DNA of 64,000 nucleotides, taken from positions 1,860,001 to 1,924,000 of the forward strand of contig CANTUR010000793.1 of assembly GCA_947683625.1 (NCBI GenBank). The letters run 5' to 3'. How positions within the stretch are numbered: the first letter of the stretch is position 1; every line of letters starts with the position of its first letter. The notes under the pieces were generated by a model, which saw only the letters and a program-made list of their open reading frames with translations, did not search any database and was not told where the DNA came from. A program made the position numbers and the translations under genes. Below are positions 49,201 through 61,159 of this stretch, piece by piece. Source of the stretch: Mallotus nudiflorus (taxonomy: Eukaryota; Streptophyta; Magnoliopsida; Malpighiales; Euphorbiaceae).

Positions 49201-51007
49201 TCCCGCACATGATCTGGAGATGGCTGCAGTGATCTTTGCTTTGAAGATTTGGAGACATTATTTATACGGGGTGACTTGTGAGATATTTACTGATCACAAG
49301 AGCCTTAAGTACATTTTCCAGCAGCGAGATTTGAATTTGAGGCAGAGAAGATGGTTGGAACTATTGAAGGACTATGATTGCGAGATTCTTTACCATCCGG
49401 GTAAAGCTAATGTGGTAGCAGATGCCTTGAGTAGGAAGTCCTCAGGTAGACTTGCTCACATCAGTGTTGAGAGGAGACCATTGATCCAGGAATTGCATCT
49501 GATGGTGGATCAAGGTCTGATGATGAAGATCAGTAGATCAGGTGGACTGTTAGCTCAGTTTAAAGTACGATCTGTACTGAGAGATAGGATTAAAGCAGCT
49601 CAGAGCCGAGATCCTATTCTAGAAGAGCTTGCAGAGAATGTCAGAGCAGGGAAGTTCACTGATTTCACACTCGATGATGATGGTGTGTTGTGGATCAGTG
49701 GTAGATTGTGTGTTCCTGATGTGGATGACTTGAGAGAAGAGATTTTAGAGGAAGCACATTCTACAGCTTACAGCGTACATCCAGGTGTCACTAAGATGTA
49801 CCACAGTATCAGAGATCTATACTGGTGGGATGGATTGAAGAAGGATGTTGCTGATTATGTTGCTAAGTGCTTGACGCGTCAGCAAGTGAAAGCCGAACAT
49901 CAGAAGCCTTCTGGGAAGCTTCAGCCTCTTCCTATTCCCGAGTGGAAGTGGGAAAGGATAGCTATGGATTTTATGGTCGGTTTACCTCGTTCGAAGGATG
50001 GATACGATTCCATCTGGGTGATTGTAGACAGATTGACGAAGTCTGCACATTTCTTGCCTGTGAAAGCCACATATTCAGTTGCTAGATTGGCGAAGTTGTA
50101 TGTGAAGCATATTGTGTGCCTTCATGGAGTACCTGTGTCCATTGTGTCAGATAGAGGTTCGGTGTTTACTTCTCGTTTCTGGCAGAAGTTGCAGGAAGCG
50201 ATGGGCACTAGGTTGGATTTCAGTACTGCTTTTCATCCTTAGACAGATGGTCAGTCTGAGAGGACGATCCAGACACTGGAAGATATGTTGAGGATGTGTG
50301 TCCTGGATTTGGGAGGTAGCTGGGATGATCATTTGTCGCTTGTTGAGTTTGCATATAATAACAGCTACCATAGCAGTATTGGCATGGCACCATATGAGGC
50401 GTTGTATGGAAGGAAGTGTAGATCCCCGTTGAGTTGGGATGAGATTGGTGATAGAGCTTTGACTGGACCAGAGATGGTTCAGGATGCTGCGGAGAAAGTC
50501 GTCGTGATCAAGCATAGATTAGAGACCGCAGTTAGTAGACAGAAGAGTTATGCGGATCCTAGGCGCAGAGATGTGGAGTTTCAGGTTGGAGATTTCGTTT
50601 TTCTGAAAGTATCTCCGATGAAGGGTGTGATGAGATTTGGCAGGAAGGGTAAGTTAACACCGAGATACATTGGACCGTTTGAGATTCTGGAAAGAGTTGG
50701 CACTGTTGCATATCGGTTGGATTTGCCTCCGAGTATGTCACAGGTGCATCCAGTATTTCATATCTCGATGTTGAGGAAGTATATCTCAGATCCTTCGCAC
50801 GTGTTGCAACCTGACAGTGTAGAAGTGAATGAAGATTTGACGTTTGTGGAAGAACCTGTGGCGATCGTAGATTATCAAGTTCGACAGTTGCGATCGAAGC
50901 AGATTCCGATGGTCAAGGTTCTGTGGCGTAGCGACAGAGTTGAAGAGCATACGTGGGAGACTGAAGCTGAGATGCGAGCTTCTTACCCGTATCTCTTTCC
51001 TTCTTGA
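46255..51007 (+). pseudogene. Gag-pol polyprotein of the gypsy element, five breaks
   Basis: Gag starts at ATG 46255 (MRRRARVAPPV; an upstream in-frame ATG at 46228 is less likely). It has an RGRGRGRPRG stretch, a retrotransposon gag domain (FDGTSDPLDFLHAIE, FRERFMRRFYP) and a knuckle CFRCGQTGHFARSC near 47310. Protease reads FDPGATHSF at 47653, where the DSG/DTG motif is expected. RT includes VDLRSGYHQLRI and FIDDIVVYS. RNase H starts TVYCDASRIGLGCVL. Integrase has HX3H..CX2C, but the last Cys is Arg (CGT at 49877); DDE residues are in MDFMVGLP, SDRGSVF and SERTIQ. The C-terminus (LRSKQIPMVKVLWRSD, HTWETEAEM) is chromodomain-like. Breaks: TAG 47101, a one-base insertion near 48366, TAG 48728, TAA 49007, TAG 50240. 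The long open stretches between them show the loss is recent. Confidence 0.93.
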
Positions 51008-51055
51008 TCTTTTCTTTTTAGAATTCGGGGACGAATTCTTGTAAGGGGGGAAGAC

Positions 51056-54000
51056 TGTAATATCCCGTGTTTTTACATGTTTTTATACTGTATCGGGATA
51101 TGCAATATTAATAATTTTGAATATGTATATATACGATATTTTTATGAGTTGATATGTATTTTAAACCTATTTTAATTACTGTGTTTTATATACAGTGTTT
51201 TACGTAAAATTTTCCCGGGACTTGCATTTTCGGGGAAATTTTCACGTAAACAATGTATTATTAATTATTTTAAAGGTATTTACGGACTTGCATGAACTCA
51301 TACATATTTTTAAATTATTAAATAAAGTCGGTGTGTGTATATTTATTTAATTAGGGTTTATTAATTCCCTAATATTTTATTAAGTATTTAATTGTTTTAA
51401 TTGTTATTTAATTAATTTTATTTGGTATAAATTATTAAAATATTAATATTTTAATGTGTGTGGTGTATATTTGATGTGTGTAATTTAATATTATTTTAAT
51501 ATATAGTATAAAGTATATATATATACATATATTTGTCAAAATTACAAAAGTTTGCAAAATTACCATTTTGCCCCCCGACTTCATCTTCTTCCTCCCGATT
51601 CTCTCTTCCCCATTTTCGGTCGCTGCCGTGCCGTTCCTTCACCGTGGGTGTGCCGTCCGGTGTGCCACCATCTTCCCCGACCAGTTTCGCCGCCTGTGGA
51701 GGCCGTTTCTCCGGCGTCGGGAGAGTGATTTTGGCCGGAGAAGCCGAAAATCAACTCACCGTCGATCACGCCGATTCCGGCCACCGTTTTCGACACCGCC
51801 AGTCTCTTTCTTCTCCTTGAGCTCCGGTGAGTGTTATTCTAGCTTTGGTTTGAGCTAAAATGATCTAGAATTGCTTAGTTTTCGATTTGTCAAATTCGGC
51901 CTATTAGGGTTTTCGATTTTTTTCGAATTATTCTTGATTGATTCATGCTTAATTCCTTTACAAATGTTGTTCCTAGTAGCTTAATCTACATGTATGAATT
52001 TTTGTAGAATTTTTGGAGATTGTTTGGATTTTTGGGTATTTTTGAATATTTTAATATTATTTTCTAATTTTCGGAAATTAATTATTTAAATTATGAAATT
52101 GGAGTTTATGGTTAAATTGGGTGTTGAAATGAATTATAGGAATTTATTTGGAATTTTTATGAATTTCTAAGTATTTATTTTTAATTATTGAAGTTTAGGT
52201 GATTTTGGAAAATTAGGTTAATTGTGTTTTTATATTGAATTTAATTGGTTAATTGGGTTTAATTATTAATATTATTGATAAATATGTTGAGAAAATTAAT
52301 TTTAGATAATTGTATGATTTTTGGTGAATTTTTGAAGTAATTTAAGTATATTTATATATATAGGGGTATTTTGGTAATTTTACCCTAAATTGTCCTAAAA
52401 ATGTAATTTAATTGGTTTTAATATTTATTTAAGGTATAAAAATGATTTCTATAAATATTTAGTATTTTTAACTAATTAAAAACTATTTTCGGGAATTATT
52501 TTCAATTATATATATAATATACGGTTTTTCTAATAAAATGAGTTTTAATCGGTTTTTATAGTGTTTCAAGGTTAATTATGTAATTTTTATTTATAAAATG
52601 TATTTCTGTGATTTAAGGATATTTTCGGTATATCTGGAATATCATTCTGTGTTTGTGGACCCCCGGTCGGTGGACTGTAGTTTGGAGTCCGACCGTGGGA
52701 TTTTGATTGTGTTGAGCTCGTTTTTTCGAAGTGTGTTTCTTTGCAGGGTCGGCTCTACTCTTTTGAGTAGAGAGATGTCCGTTTTACAGGGGAGGTTCTG
52801 CCGAATTTTCGATAGAATTCTCGTAAAACGTGATATCCAGTCGAACCCTAATTTTCGATTCCGTATTTTAATACTCTAGACTGAATTCTAGGATTCTGTT
52901 AGGTTTTATTCTAATGTCGGTTATTTATTGCTTGATTAGTTGCGCCGAGACCGAGGGCTAGTGGACCAGGCCGTCGGACCTGTCTCGTGGAGCGCATTAG
53001 GTGAGTTACTATATTATATATATATGCTTAGGATGCATGATTTAGAAAATGCATGTTTTATTTTTACTAAATATGCATAAATAATGTGATTTATATTCAA
53101 GTATATTTTTGGTATATTTTTTGGTATATAATAAATTATATACATGTTTTGTTAATAAAATATATTTAAAATGTTTTTAAATATATTTCTAGTTTAATTC
53201 ATGATTTGATTGAAATTATTTGACGTATATATACTCAAAATATACCTGGTTTACTTTTGGTATATTTCCGGTATATATATGGATTATATTGCTATTTCAT
53301 TTACATTCATGCATCATATATTTTTATGAATGAATGTTTTATATTATTGATGAAGGATATCGATAGAACGTGCTACCTAGTGGGGCAGCACTAGGACCGA
53401 GTACGTACCGGTACGCCTATAGCTTTAGGCTATATTACTAACTATTTGTGGATATTGATTTGATATGATTATTTGATGTGTGAGATGTGGTTTGGGGTGT
53501 GATTGCTGGAGCACTCGTTGACCCAAGTGTCTCGGGGCCAATCACACTGGCAGTTAGACTGCTGGAGCTCGGTTGACTTAGTGTCTCGGGGCCAGTCTAC
53601 TGTCCATATGGATTAAGTGGATATATTTGGTATAAGTGAGCCTGTATGGCCCAGAGTGTTGTTTAACACTATTTTCTGAGGTTGCGATATTCTAGGGTTC
53701 TATGTGATCCTTCATAAAGATGATTTTCAGATAAAATATATAAAAAACGATTTTTCTGCATCTGTATGAATTGCCTGTATATATACATATTAGACATGTA
53801 TTATTGACTGTATGCATTGTCATTTAGAGTGTATGTATATATATTATAGTAATTCACTCAGTGAGGTCTGACTCCCCTCCGTTGACTATTTTTTCAGGAG
53901 AGTCAACTTCCTCAGACCTCAGTAGCAGGTCGATACGCCGGATTTCTTCCGCCCCCCGGCTTCTTTATGTAAATTGTCTACTTGAGTCTTATTGATTTTA

Positions 54001-54298
54001 TCTAGACACTGCAGTAGTTGTAAATTAAAGTATTGAATTTTATGTACTTTATTTTAAAGAGATGTATTATGTTGAAACTGGATTTGTATTAAATATTATA
54101 TATATGTGATGAGATGAGTTTTGAAGTAAATCCAGTTGGTATGGATGATATTATGATTTTTATTTTCCGCTGCATTTATTATATGATTATTGTTGTTATG
54201 GCATGATTTATTTTATTTTTAGGCTTGCTACGGGTTCCGGATTCGAAAGAATTCCCGTTCCCTAACGCCGGTCATGGCCCCTGTTTTGGGTCGTGACA
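51056..54298 (+). repeat. 3' LTR of the gypsy element
   Basis: Near-identical partner of 42820-46040. It keeps the CTATTTTTTCAG sequence near 53886-53897 that is deleted in the 5' LTR. Confidence 0.95.
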
Positions 54299-54303
54299 CA
54301 AAC
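54299..54303 (+). repeat. Target-site duplication CAAAC (right)
   Basis: Matches 42815-42819. Confidence 0.95.
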
Positions 54304-55942
54304 GAATTTAGAATTGTTAGATTACATTTTATTCAATTACAACTATTGATTGTCCTTATGTATTCATACCCATAATTTGTATCAATAAATATTATTAAAT
54401 AAGTATTAATCTAATTGTTATAATTTCATTTGTATATATACATATATACGTACTGAAAAATGACTCGTTATAGAGAACCGTTAAATCATATCACATGGTC
54501 TTTAAATGGGATATATTTTTTTTTGGATAAATACAATGATCATTTTGGTGGTTGTCTTTTGGCAAGACTAGTGTTGTAATATTTTAGCATTCTGTATTTT
54601 CACATTTTTTTTAATAGTTTTACTATATTAAATTTAATATGTAAATAATTAAAATTGAAATAAAATACTATGTTGCGATATAACACTATTAAAATTGAAA
54701 AAAATAGATAGACATATAATAAAATAATATTCTTATTATTTTTAAATACTTATTAAATTAAAGTTTACTAGGTAAATAATTATAATTACATTAATTAAAA
54801 TTTTTTATTTCTCTTGTATCTATAATAATATTCTAAAAAATAGAACATATAATTTGATTGAGAGTAGTATTTTTGTAAGAAAAGTAGTATGATTATCATT
54901 TCTATATATTTTTTATAAAATTTAATAAAAAAAGACTAAAAAATTAAATTAATTAATCTTTATCATTAATTTTTAGTTGAAATTAAAAATTCACATCAAA
55001 TTACTTTTTGAGTAAAAATATATTGAAAAAAATAAAATGTTGCATCTCAACTAAAAAAATTAAAATTGTAATAAATTATAAATTAAATGAAATTATAATA
55101 CTTAAATTGTTATAAAAAGAAAATATAATTTTTATTATTTTAAAATTTTATTAAGAAAATAACTAATAATTTTTTACTATCTTGTGATTAATTATGATGA
55201 TAATATTTGTTTCCATTATTCTCATCACTCCGACATCACATGTCCTTCTTCTCCTCTTCCTTTTCTTTTATGAAAAGATGAAAAATATAAAGAAAAAAAA
55301 AATTATGCAAGTGGAACTAAAGTTTTAGTTGTATATCAATAACTTATTTGAACTTAAACATCTCAATCTTATTTATTTATTTATTTAGTATACATATTAT
55401 ATTCAATTAATAAATAAAAAATAAATTTTATTTTATTTGTAAATATGAGTAACTTGCTAACTGTATTTTTACTTTTGATAATAGTTTGATAAAAACACTG
55501 TTTTTCAATAATAACTATAATGAGATATTGGTAATTTTTTAATTGTCTAAATTTAAAATATTAAAAATTTAAAAATGTTATGACCCTTGCTAATGGATCA
55601 TAAATGTTGTTTGGAAAGATAGAAAATAGAAGATAAAGTGAAGGAAAGAGATGAGAAAAGATAGTAAGGATAACAGAGACACAACAGAAAGAAAATCTTG
55701 AAAATATATTCAATATTTATAGTATATGTATTAGTACATTGCAATATTTATTATTTACCCAATAATTAAATGTAACACACTCTAAATGAAAATTTAATTC
55801 CAACTAGTTTAAAAATATTGAAGGAACTCATATAATTATTTAAATAAAAAATTTATTAAGATTGTAATGAATTATAACTACATTAAATTAATATTAAATT
55901 GTTATATAAATAAATAACACTTTTATTATTTTTAAACCTTTT

Positions 55943-55978
<36 letters not shown>

Positions 55979-56060
55979 GTATGTGTTTAATAGTTTATGT
56001 ACTATCATGAGTTTAAAAAAAATTATTTACTTGCGAAACATGTACTTATTTATTAGTGTG

Positions 56061-56091
<31 letters not shown>

Positions 56092-57700
56092 GTACGAAGG
56101 GGGCAGCAGACAAAATTACGAAATAGTCTACACTCATAATTATATAAAAATTAAATAAATTAGTCATTTACTAATAAAAGTAAAATTAAATTAATTAAAA
56201 TGTAATTTTAATTTAATAGAAAGTCTATTTCCTATTTTGATTAGGTCAACTTCTATTTTATCTCTAATAAAAATTAAATTAACTAAAATATAATTCTAAT
56301 TTAATTGAAAATATATTTTCTATTATAATTAGGTTAACTTCTATTTTATCTCAAATAAAAATTAATTTAATTAAAATATAATTCTAATATAATTGAAAGT
56401 ATGTAAAATATTTTAATTAGGTTAGCTTCTATTTTAACTTTAATAAAAATAAAATTAATTAACATATAATTCTAATTTAATTGAAAGTATATTTCCTATT
56501 TTAATTATATTAATCTGTATTTATCTCAAACAAAATTAAATTAATTAAAAGTTTAGCGATAATTTAGTAAAAAATATATATTTTTCTATTTTAATTAGAT
56601 TTACTTATATTTTTTCTAATATCAATCAAAATAAATAATATAATTTTATAAGTCTTATTATATTAAATTAAAAAGTAAAAAATTAATATCAAAGTTAATA
56701 AATTTTATGAAAATAGTAGAAATATGTAATTTTTTTAAAAGTAGATATTTTTATAAATTAAAAATAAATAAATAAAATAAAGTATATTTTCTATAAGAAA
56801 AATAGTATAATTATCATTTTCATATATTTTTATAAAATTTAACAAAAAAAAAATTAAATTAATTAATATTTATAATATTTATTTTTTTTGTATAAATAAA
56901 AGTATTAATATTTAAAATAATGAAAAAATAAAGTATCATAACTCAAATAAAAAAATTTACTAAAATTGTAATAGATTATAAGTTTAATAGAGTTGTAATA
57001 TTTAAACTGTTATATAAAGAAAATATAACTTTTATTATTTTTAAATTTTTTATAAAAAAATAATTAATAATTTTTTATTATCTTATGATTAATTATAACT
57101 ATAATAATTTTTTATATGAAATCAGTTTTAGAGTTGAGGAAAATTAATTATAAGAAATATTGAAGTAATATTATATAATTATTTAAATAAAATATTTATA
57201 AAAATTGTAATGAATTATAGCTATATTAAGTTAATATTAAATTGTTATATAAATAAATAATACTATTATTATTTTAAAAACTTTTATTTAATAATAATAA
57301 TAATATTTAATTATTTATTTATTATATATTACGAGTTAAATAAATTTTTTGTTCACATTTACTAATATGTATATATGTATATGTTGGAGAAAATTTTAAA
57401 GTTATTTTATTTTTTATATACTTTAATTTTATTTTTTTTATTATTATTAGATAAAGTATATATTAGATGGTGAATATTAACGAGATAAATTTTACTTTGT
57501 AAAAAAAATAAAGGAAGCATTAAAAGCACCTCTGTTGGGTACAATCAATTAGGAGGACTTTGAAACGAGCAGCGAAAGTCAAATGCAAATGTGTGTAGAA
57601 AGTTCATGTCAATGCGCAAGTTGTTTAATACGGAAGCCGTTTATTAATTAATTATATAAAAAAAAAAAAGCAAGCCGTTTAATACGCAACCCGTTCAATC
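54304..57700. other. Very AT-rich intergenic region with local duplications
   Basis: No coding sequence. 54470-54620 matches 62343-62510, including a partial MITE end (GGATAAATACAATGATCATT at 54517). 54880-55210 is a diverged direct copy of 56795-57115, and 55850-55990 of 57190-57310. Microsatellites: (TAA)n at about 55944-55977 and (TA)n(CA)n at about 56057-56091. Confidence 0.7.
56165..56600 (+). repeat. 88-bp AT-rich tandem repeat, about 4.5 diverged copies
   Basis: The phrase TTCTATTTTATCT recurs at 56251, 56339 and 56427, and in worn form near 56513, always 88 bp apart. Each unit also holds AAAATATAATTCTAATTTAA and ATTGAAAxTATAT. Spacing is regular while the sequence has drifted. Confidence 0.8.
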
Positions 57701-57751
57701 GTCGGCTATTTTTTCAGAAAAAAAATTACTCTCTACTCTACAACTTCAATT

Positions 57752-57756
<5 letters not shown>

Positions 57757-57820
<64 letters not shown>

Positions 57821-57823
57821 GCC
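57757..57823 (+). promoter_or_regulatory. Putative core promoter: CT microsatellite and TATA tract
   Basis: A (CT)n run at 57757-57787 is followed by CATATTTATATATATA... (57788-57820), about 100-130 bp upstream of the ATG at 57921. Pyrimidine (CT) tracts close to the TATA region are common in plant promoters. The transcription start is not visible, but 57830-57920 would be the leader. Confidence 0.5.
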
Positions 57824-57920
57824 AAGTTCAAGTGTTCAACAAATACAGAAGAGGGTGTTCATAGATAGACAAAGAAGCTAAGGCAAAAAGCCAGGTGATA
57901 TTACAAAGAGCAGAAGAAAA

Positions 57921-60900
57921 ATGGCTGACAACCTTGTGCCAAATCTTGACATTCAAAGGTTAGCATAAAAATCTCTAATGGTCTTTTGTATGTGAAGCTT
58001 AGATCATTCCTTTTTTTTATTTTTTTTTCAAGAATTCCAATGAGAAGTTAAGCTTAATGCCTGTTAGTTGTTTTCTTTTCATCTTGTTTTACAGTTGAAA
58101 TGCAACATCTGCTTCAACTCTGCAGCTCATTCTTTTTCTTGTTTATTATTCTTCTGCAAGTAAAAGTTTAGAACTATGATGTTTTTCTGTTTCTGGTGCA
58201 CTATATGCTTGTTGAACACATCGTGTTTCTTGAATGGTCTGAACAAGGTTTATGGGTTTGTAATTACATAGATTATCAAATACATAGATGATCAAGTGGT
58301 TAGTTCTGCTTTCACTCTGTTTCTTTTTTGAATCATAAACATTCTTCATTTCTCTGAAAACAGAGTAAGCCCATGTTTTGTTTGGTGTGTAAATGAAAAA
58401 GCCACGTTCTCAACGCATTAAACTCTCCATTTTTGCAGGACTTGAATGAAACCATATGTATATATATATATGTGTTTCGCACATGATTTTTCATTGTTAT
58501 ATTCTTTTTTTTTTTTTATATAATAAACTTGATTTTATTTCACCATTATAAGTGTTTAAATATGAACCAAACACCATTTTTTATTTTCTTTGGAATCGAC
58601 GATATTTGTTTGAAATTTCCTTTAAAAGTTATAATTTTTCTACAAAAAAGGACTATATATTGTTTATGGTATCTTTAGACATTTTATCAAATAGTTTATG
58701 TTGCTCATTTTTAAATTGATACTCATTTTGTATCTTAGTATTGTTGTATCTTATTTATTAGTTTTTCTTATGAACTATTATTTAATCGTATTCTTTATAT
58801 ATCTACATATATGAATTTAATGGTTTCATACTCTTAATTTGAAAGTATAAATATGTATATATATATATATAGTGCTACTTTGAATCCAATATTAAATTTT
58901 AACAGAATTATAATTTGTGATCATCTAAATGGACATTCTACTTGAACAATTATACAATTGTTTTTTCAATATTTTCTAATATTAATTTTTTTTTATAAAT
59001 TATATGTTTGATTATAGTATAATGAGGTTGATGATTTTTTTTTTTTTTATTTGTTGATTTAACTTTTACTTTTCTTGATCTTTTTCCTTCAATGGCTAAT
59101 GAATCTTTTCCTTCGATAGCCAATAAAGATCTTAAAGATAAAGGGAGTATATAGAAAAAAAAAAAAAAAGATAAAGTGAGCGAATTTAAGAGTATATATA
59201 TATATATATATTGAAAATGAAAAGTTTTTTTAGCTAAAAACTTAAACTTTATAATTATTTTGGGCGTTAGAATTTCAGCACTGTAATGAGTTTGCTTCGA
59301 TTTATTTGCATTGATATGAGTACGTATTTTCCTAGTTCTTGATTGTTTTTTCTAGTCGTTTTTATGATTATTTTAGTAGTTGTTTTTTTTTTTTAGTCTT
59401 ATGATTGTTTTTTAGATAATTTTGGTTGTTTTTTCTAGTTGTTTATGGTTCATAGTTATTTTGACAGTTTTTTTCTAGTTATTTTCATGGTTGTTTTAGC
59501 GGTAATTTTTTGGTTGTTATGGCGATTGATTTTGTTTTATTAGTTTTATGAGGTTATTTTTGATTGTTTTTGGTTTATGGTAGTGTTTTGGTTGTTTTGG
59601 CATCTATATATTCTGGTTGTTTTTTTTTATTAGTTCTTTTTTAGTTTTATGAATTTATTTTATAGTGATTTATTTTTTCATAGTTATTTTGACAGTTATT
59701 TTTGTGAACTTGTTTTGTAGTGGTTTTTTTTGAATGTTTTGACAAATGCCTACAAAACAACCAAAAGTTATTATCATTTTGTTCTTCTTCATCTTCTTTT
59801 AAAACTCATAATTTACAATTAAATTTTTTTTGCCTTATTTTCTTTTTCAGCATTATCATTTTTTTTTTTGAAAAAAAAATTCATCGTCATCGTGGTAACT
59901 ATCATCTCAACATCTCAAATTTTTTCATCATTAACTATATTAAGTGCTTTTCAGTGTAGCTTTAGGTTTATATATTTGCTTTTTCTCCAATTCTTTTGAG
60001 TTGAGAGAGAGAGATTTAGCTCTGAAAGAAGTAAAAAATGAAAGGAAAAAATTAGCATGTATGAGGTCATTGTTCACTTCTTCTTCATTGACTTTCAAAT
60101 GAAAAACAAGAAAAAACCGTAAAAATGAAAAGAAAATAAAAAAATAAAGATGAAAAGTGGAGAGTAAAAAAAGCGCACCATACTTATGAAACAAAGTAAA
60201 ATTAAATCTTTTACTCATTCAACTAATTTAAAAAAAAAAATTCAATAATATTTTTAATTATTACGGTTGACTATTTTTGTTTTTACTTTTTCATTTCCTT
60301 TTGGTTGGATAATGTTTTTTCTTTTAAAAATTTAATTCTACAGATGTAAAAAATTATTCTTGTGATTTTTAGAGAAACAAATAATAATAGATAAAAATAA
60401 TTTTTACATGACGAAAATATACTATAAAAAAGATATTTGAATCAATTTATTATTTCAAATGAGTCATAAATAAATAATTTATAAAATAAATTAGACAAAT
60501 TATTTTAAATATTATATATCTGTTGAGAGTATTTAATTGATTAAAATACCTTTACATGCTAAATTAATAAAAATTAAAAATTTCAAACAGTAACCACACA
60601 TATTTTTCAAAAATAAATTATATTTATTTTGTTCATCCCAATATTTCAATTTTCAGATAGTTTAATATTTCTTCAGCTGATTAATTGATATCTAAAATAA
60701 TTTTAATTTTCATTTGTTGGGTGCAGCAGAATGGCAGAATTCGGCGTCTTCAGCTTTGCTATGGCAACCTTTACTGGGCTCATACAACTACAGTACAAGG
60801 AAACGTCAGCATTTGCCACACATAGTGCCGTTATGATAATCTTCATCGTCGCTCTGTTGGTATTCGTCACAATAGTACTGGGGGAGGTTACCTTCGGAAC

Positions 60901-61159
60901 TCCACCTGAACCACACCGTCAAATTCTTGACAAAATTCGTCTGTTGATAATGGCTTGGGCTGTGGTTTCGCTTGTGTTGATTGTTAGCCCATTTCTTGGA
61001 TGGTTCATTTTTGTGATATGGGTATTTTTTGTTGCAAAAGTAACACACGGCTCATACCAACAGCTCTATCACTTGATTTACCAAGCAATTTCCAAGATAA
61101 AGGAATTATTGGGTGGCATTATGTCTAGAACCGACTCAAATGCTGATGAACAAGTTTAA
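57921..61159 (+). CDS. Small multi-pass membrane protein of unknown function
   Basis: Exon 1 is 57921-57958 (MADNLVPNLDIQ plus two bases), then a 2.8-kb intron (donor GTTAGC), then exon 2 from 60727 or 60730 to the stop at 61157-61159. The product is 155 or 156 residues; the two acceptors form a NAGNAG pair (GCAGCAG). Exon 2 has a weakly hydrophobic stretch (GVFSFAMATFTGLIQL), a clear membrane segment (VMIIFIVALLVFVTIVLG), a polar loop with TPPEPHRQILDKI, and a long hydrophobic stretch that can form two further segments (LLIMAWAVVSLVLIV, WFIFVIWVFFVAKV). The tail is hydrophilic. I recognise no named family. A start at the exon-2 ATG (60731) alone would also give a 142-residue protein. The open frame, splice signals, promoter-like upstream region and AATAAAG at about 61283 argue for a real gene. 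Confidence 0.75.
59300..59730 (+). repeat. Degenerate T/G-rich repeats in the intron
   Basis: Variants of GGTTGTTTT, TAGTTATTTT and TTTCTAGTTxTTT recur through this intron segment, with almost no C or A runs. This suggests worn-down short tandem repeats. The ORF at 59720-59959 next to it is low-complexity and not supported as a gene. Confidence 0.5.

Larger units (their letters stand above)
42820..54298 (+). mobile_element. Full-length Ty3/gypsy chromovirus (Tekay/Del-like), coding region broken
   Basis: It has LTRs of 3221 bp (42820-46040) and 3243 bp (51056-54298), TG...CA ends, and a perfect 5-bp duplication CAAAC at 42815-42819 and 54299-54303. The primer site TGGTATCAGAGC (46045-46056) matches initiator tRNA-Met. 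A G-rich polypurine tract (about 51041-51054) precedes the 3' LTR. Gene order is gag, protease, RT, RNase H, integrase with a chromodomain-like tail, as in Tekay/Del chromoviruses. The LTRs are nearly identical except for many one-base homopolymer length differences and a 10-bp deletion in the 5' LTR near 45639, so insertion is recent relative to the solo LTR. Confidence 0.95.

Noticed and set aside
59720..60218. Phe/Ser-rich ORFs on both strands in the intron of the membrane-protein gene
   Set aside because: Low-complexity T-rich sequence within an intron; no domain.
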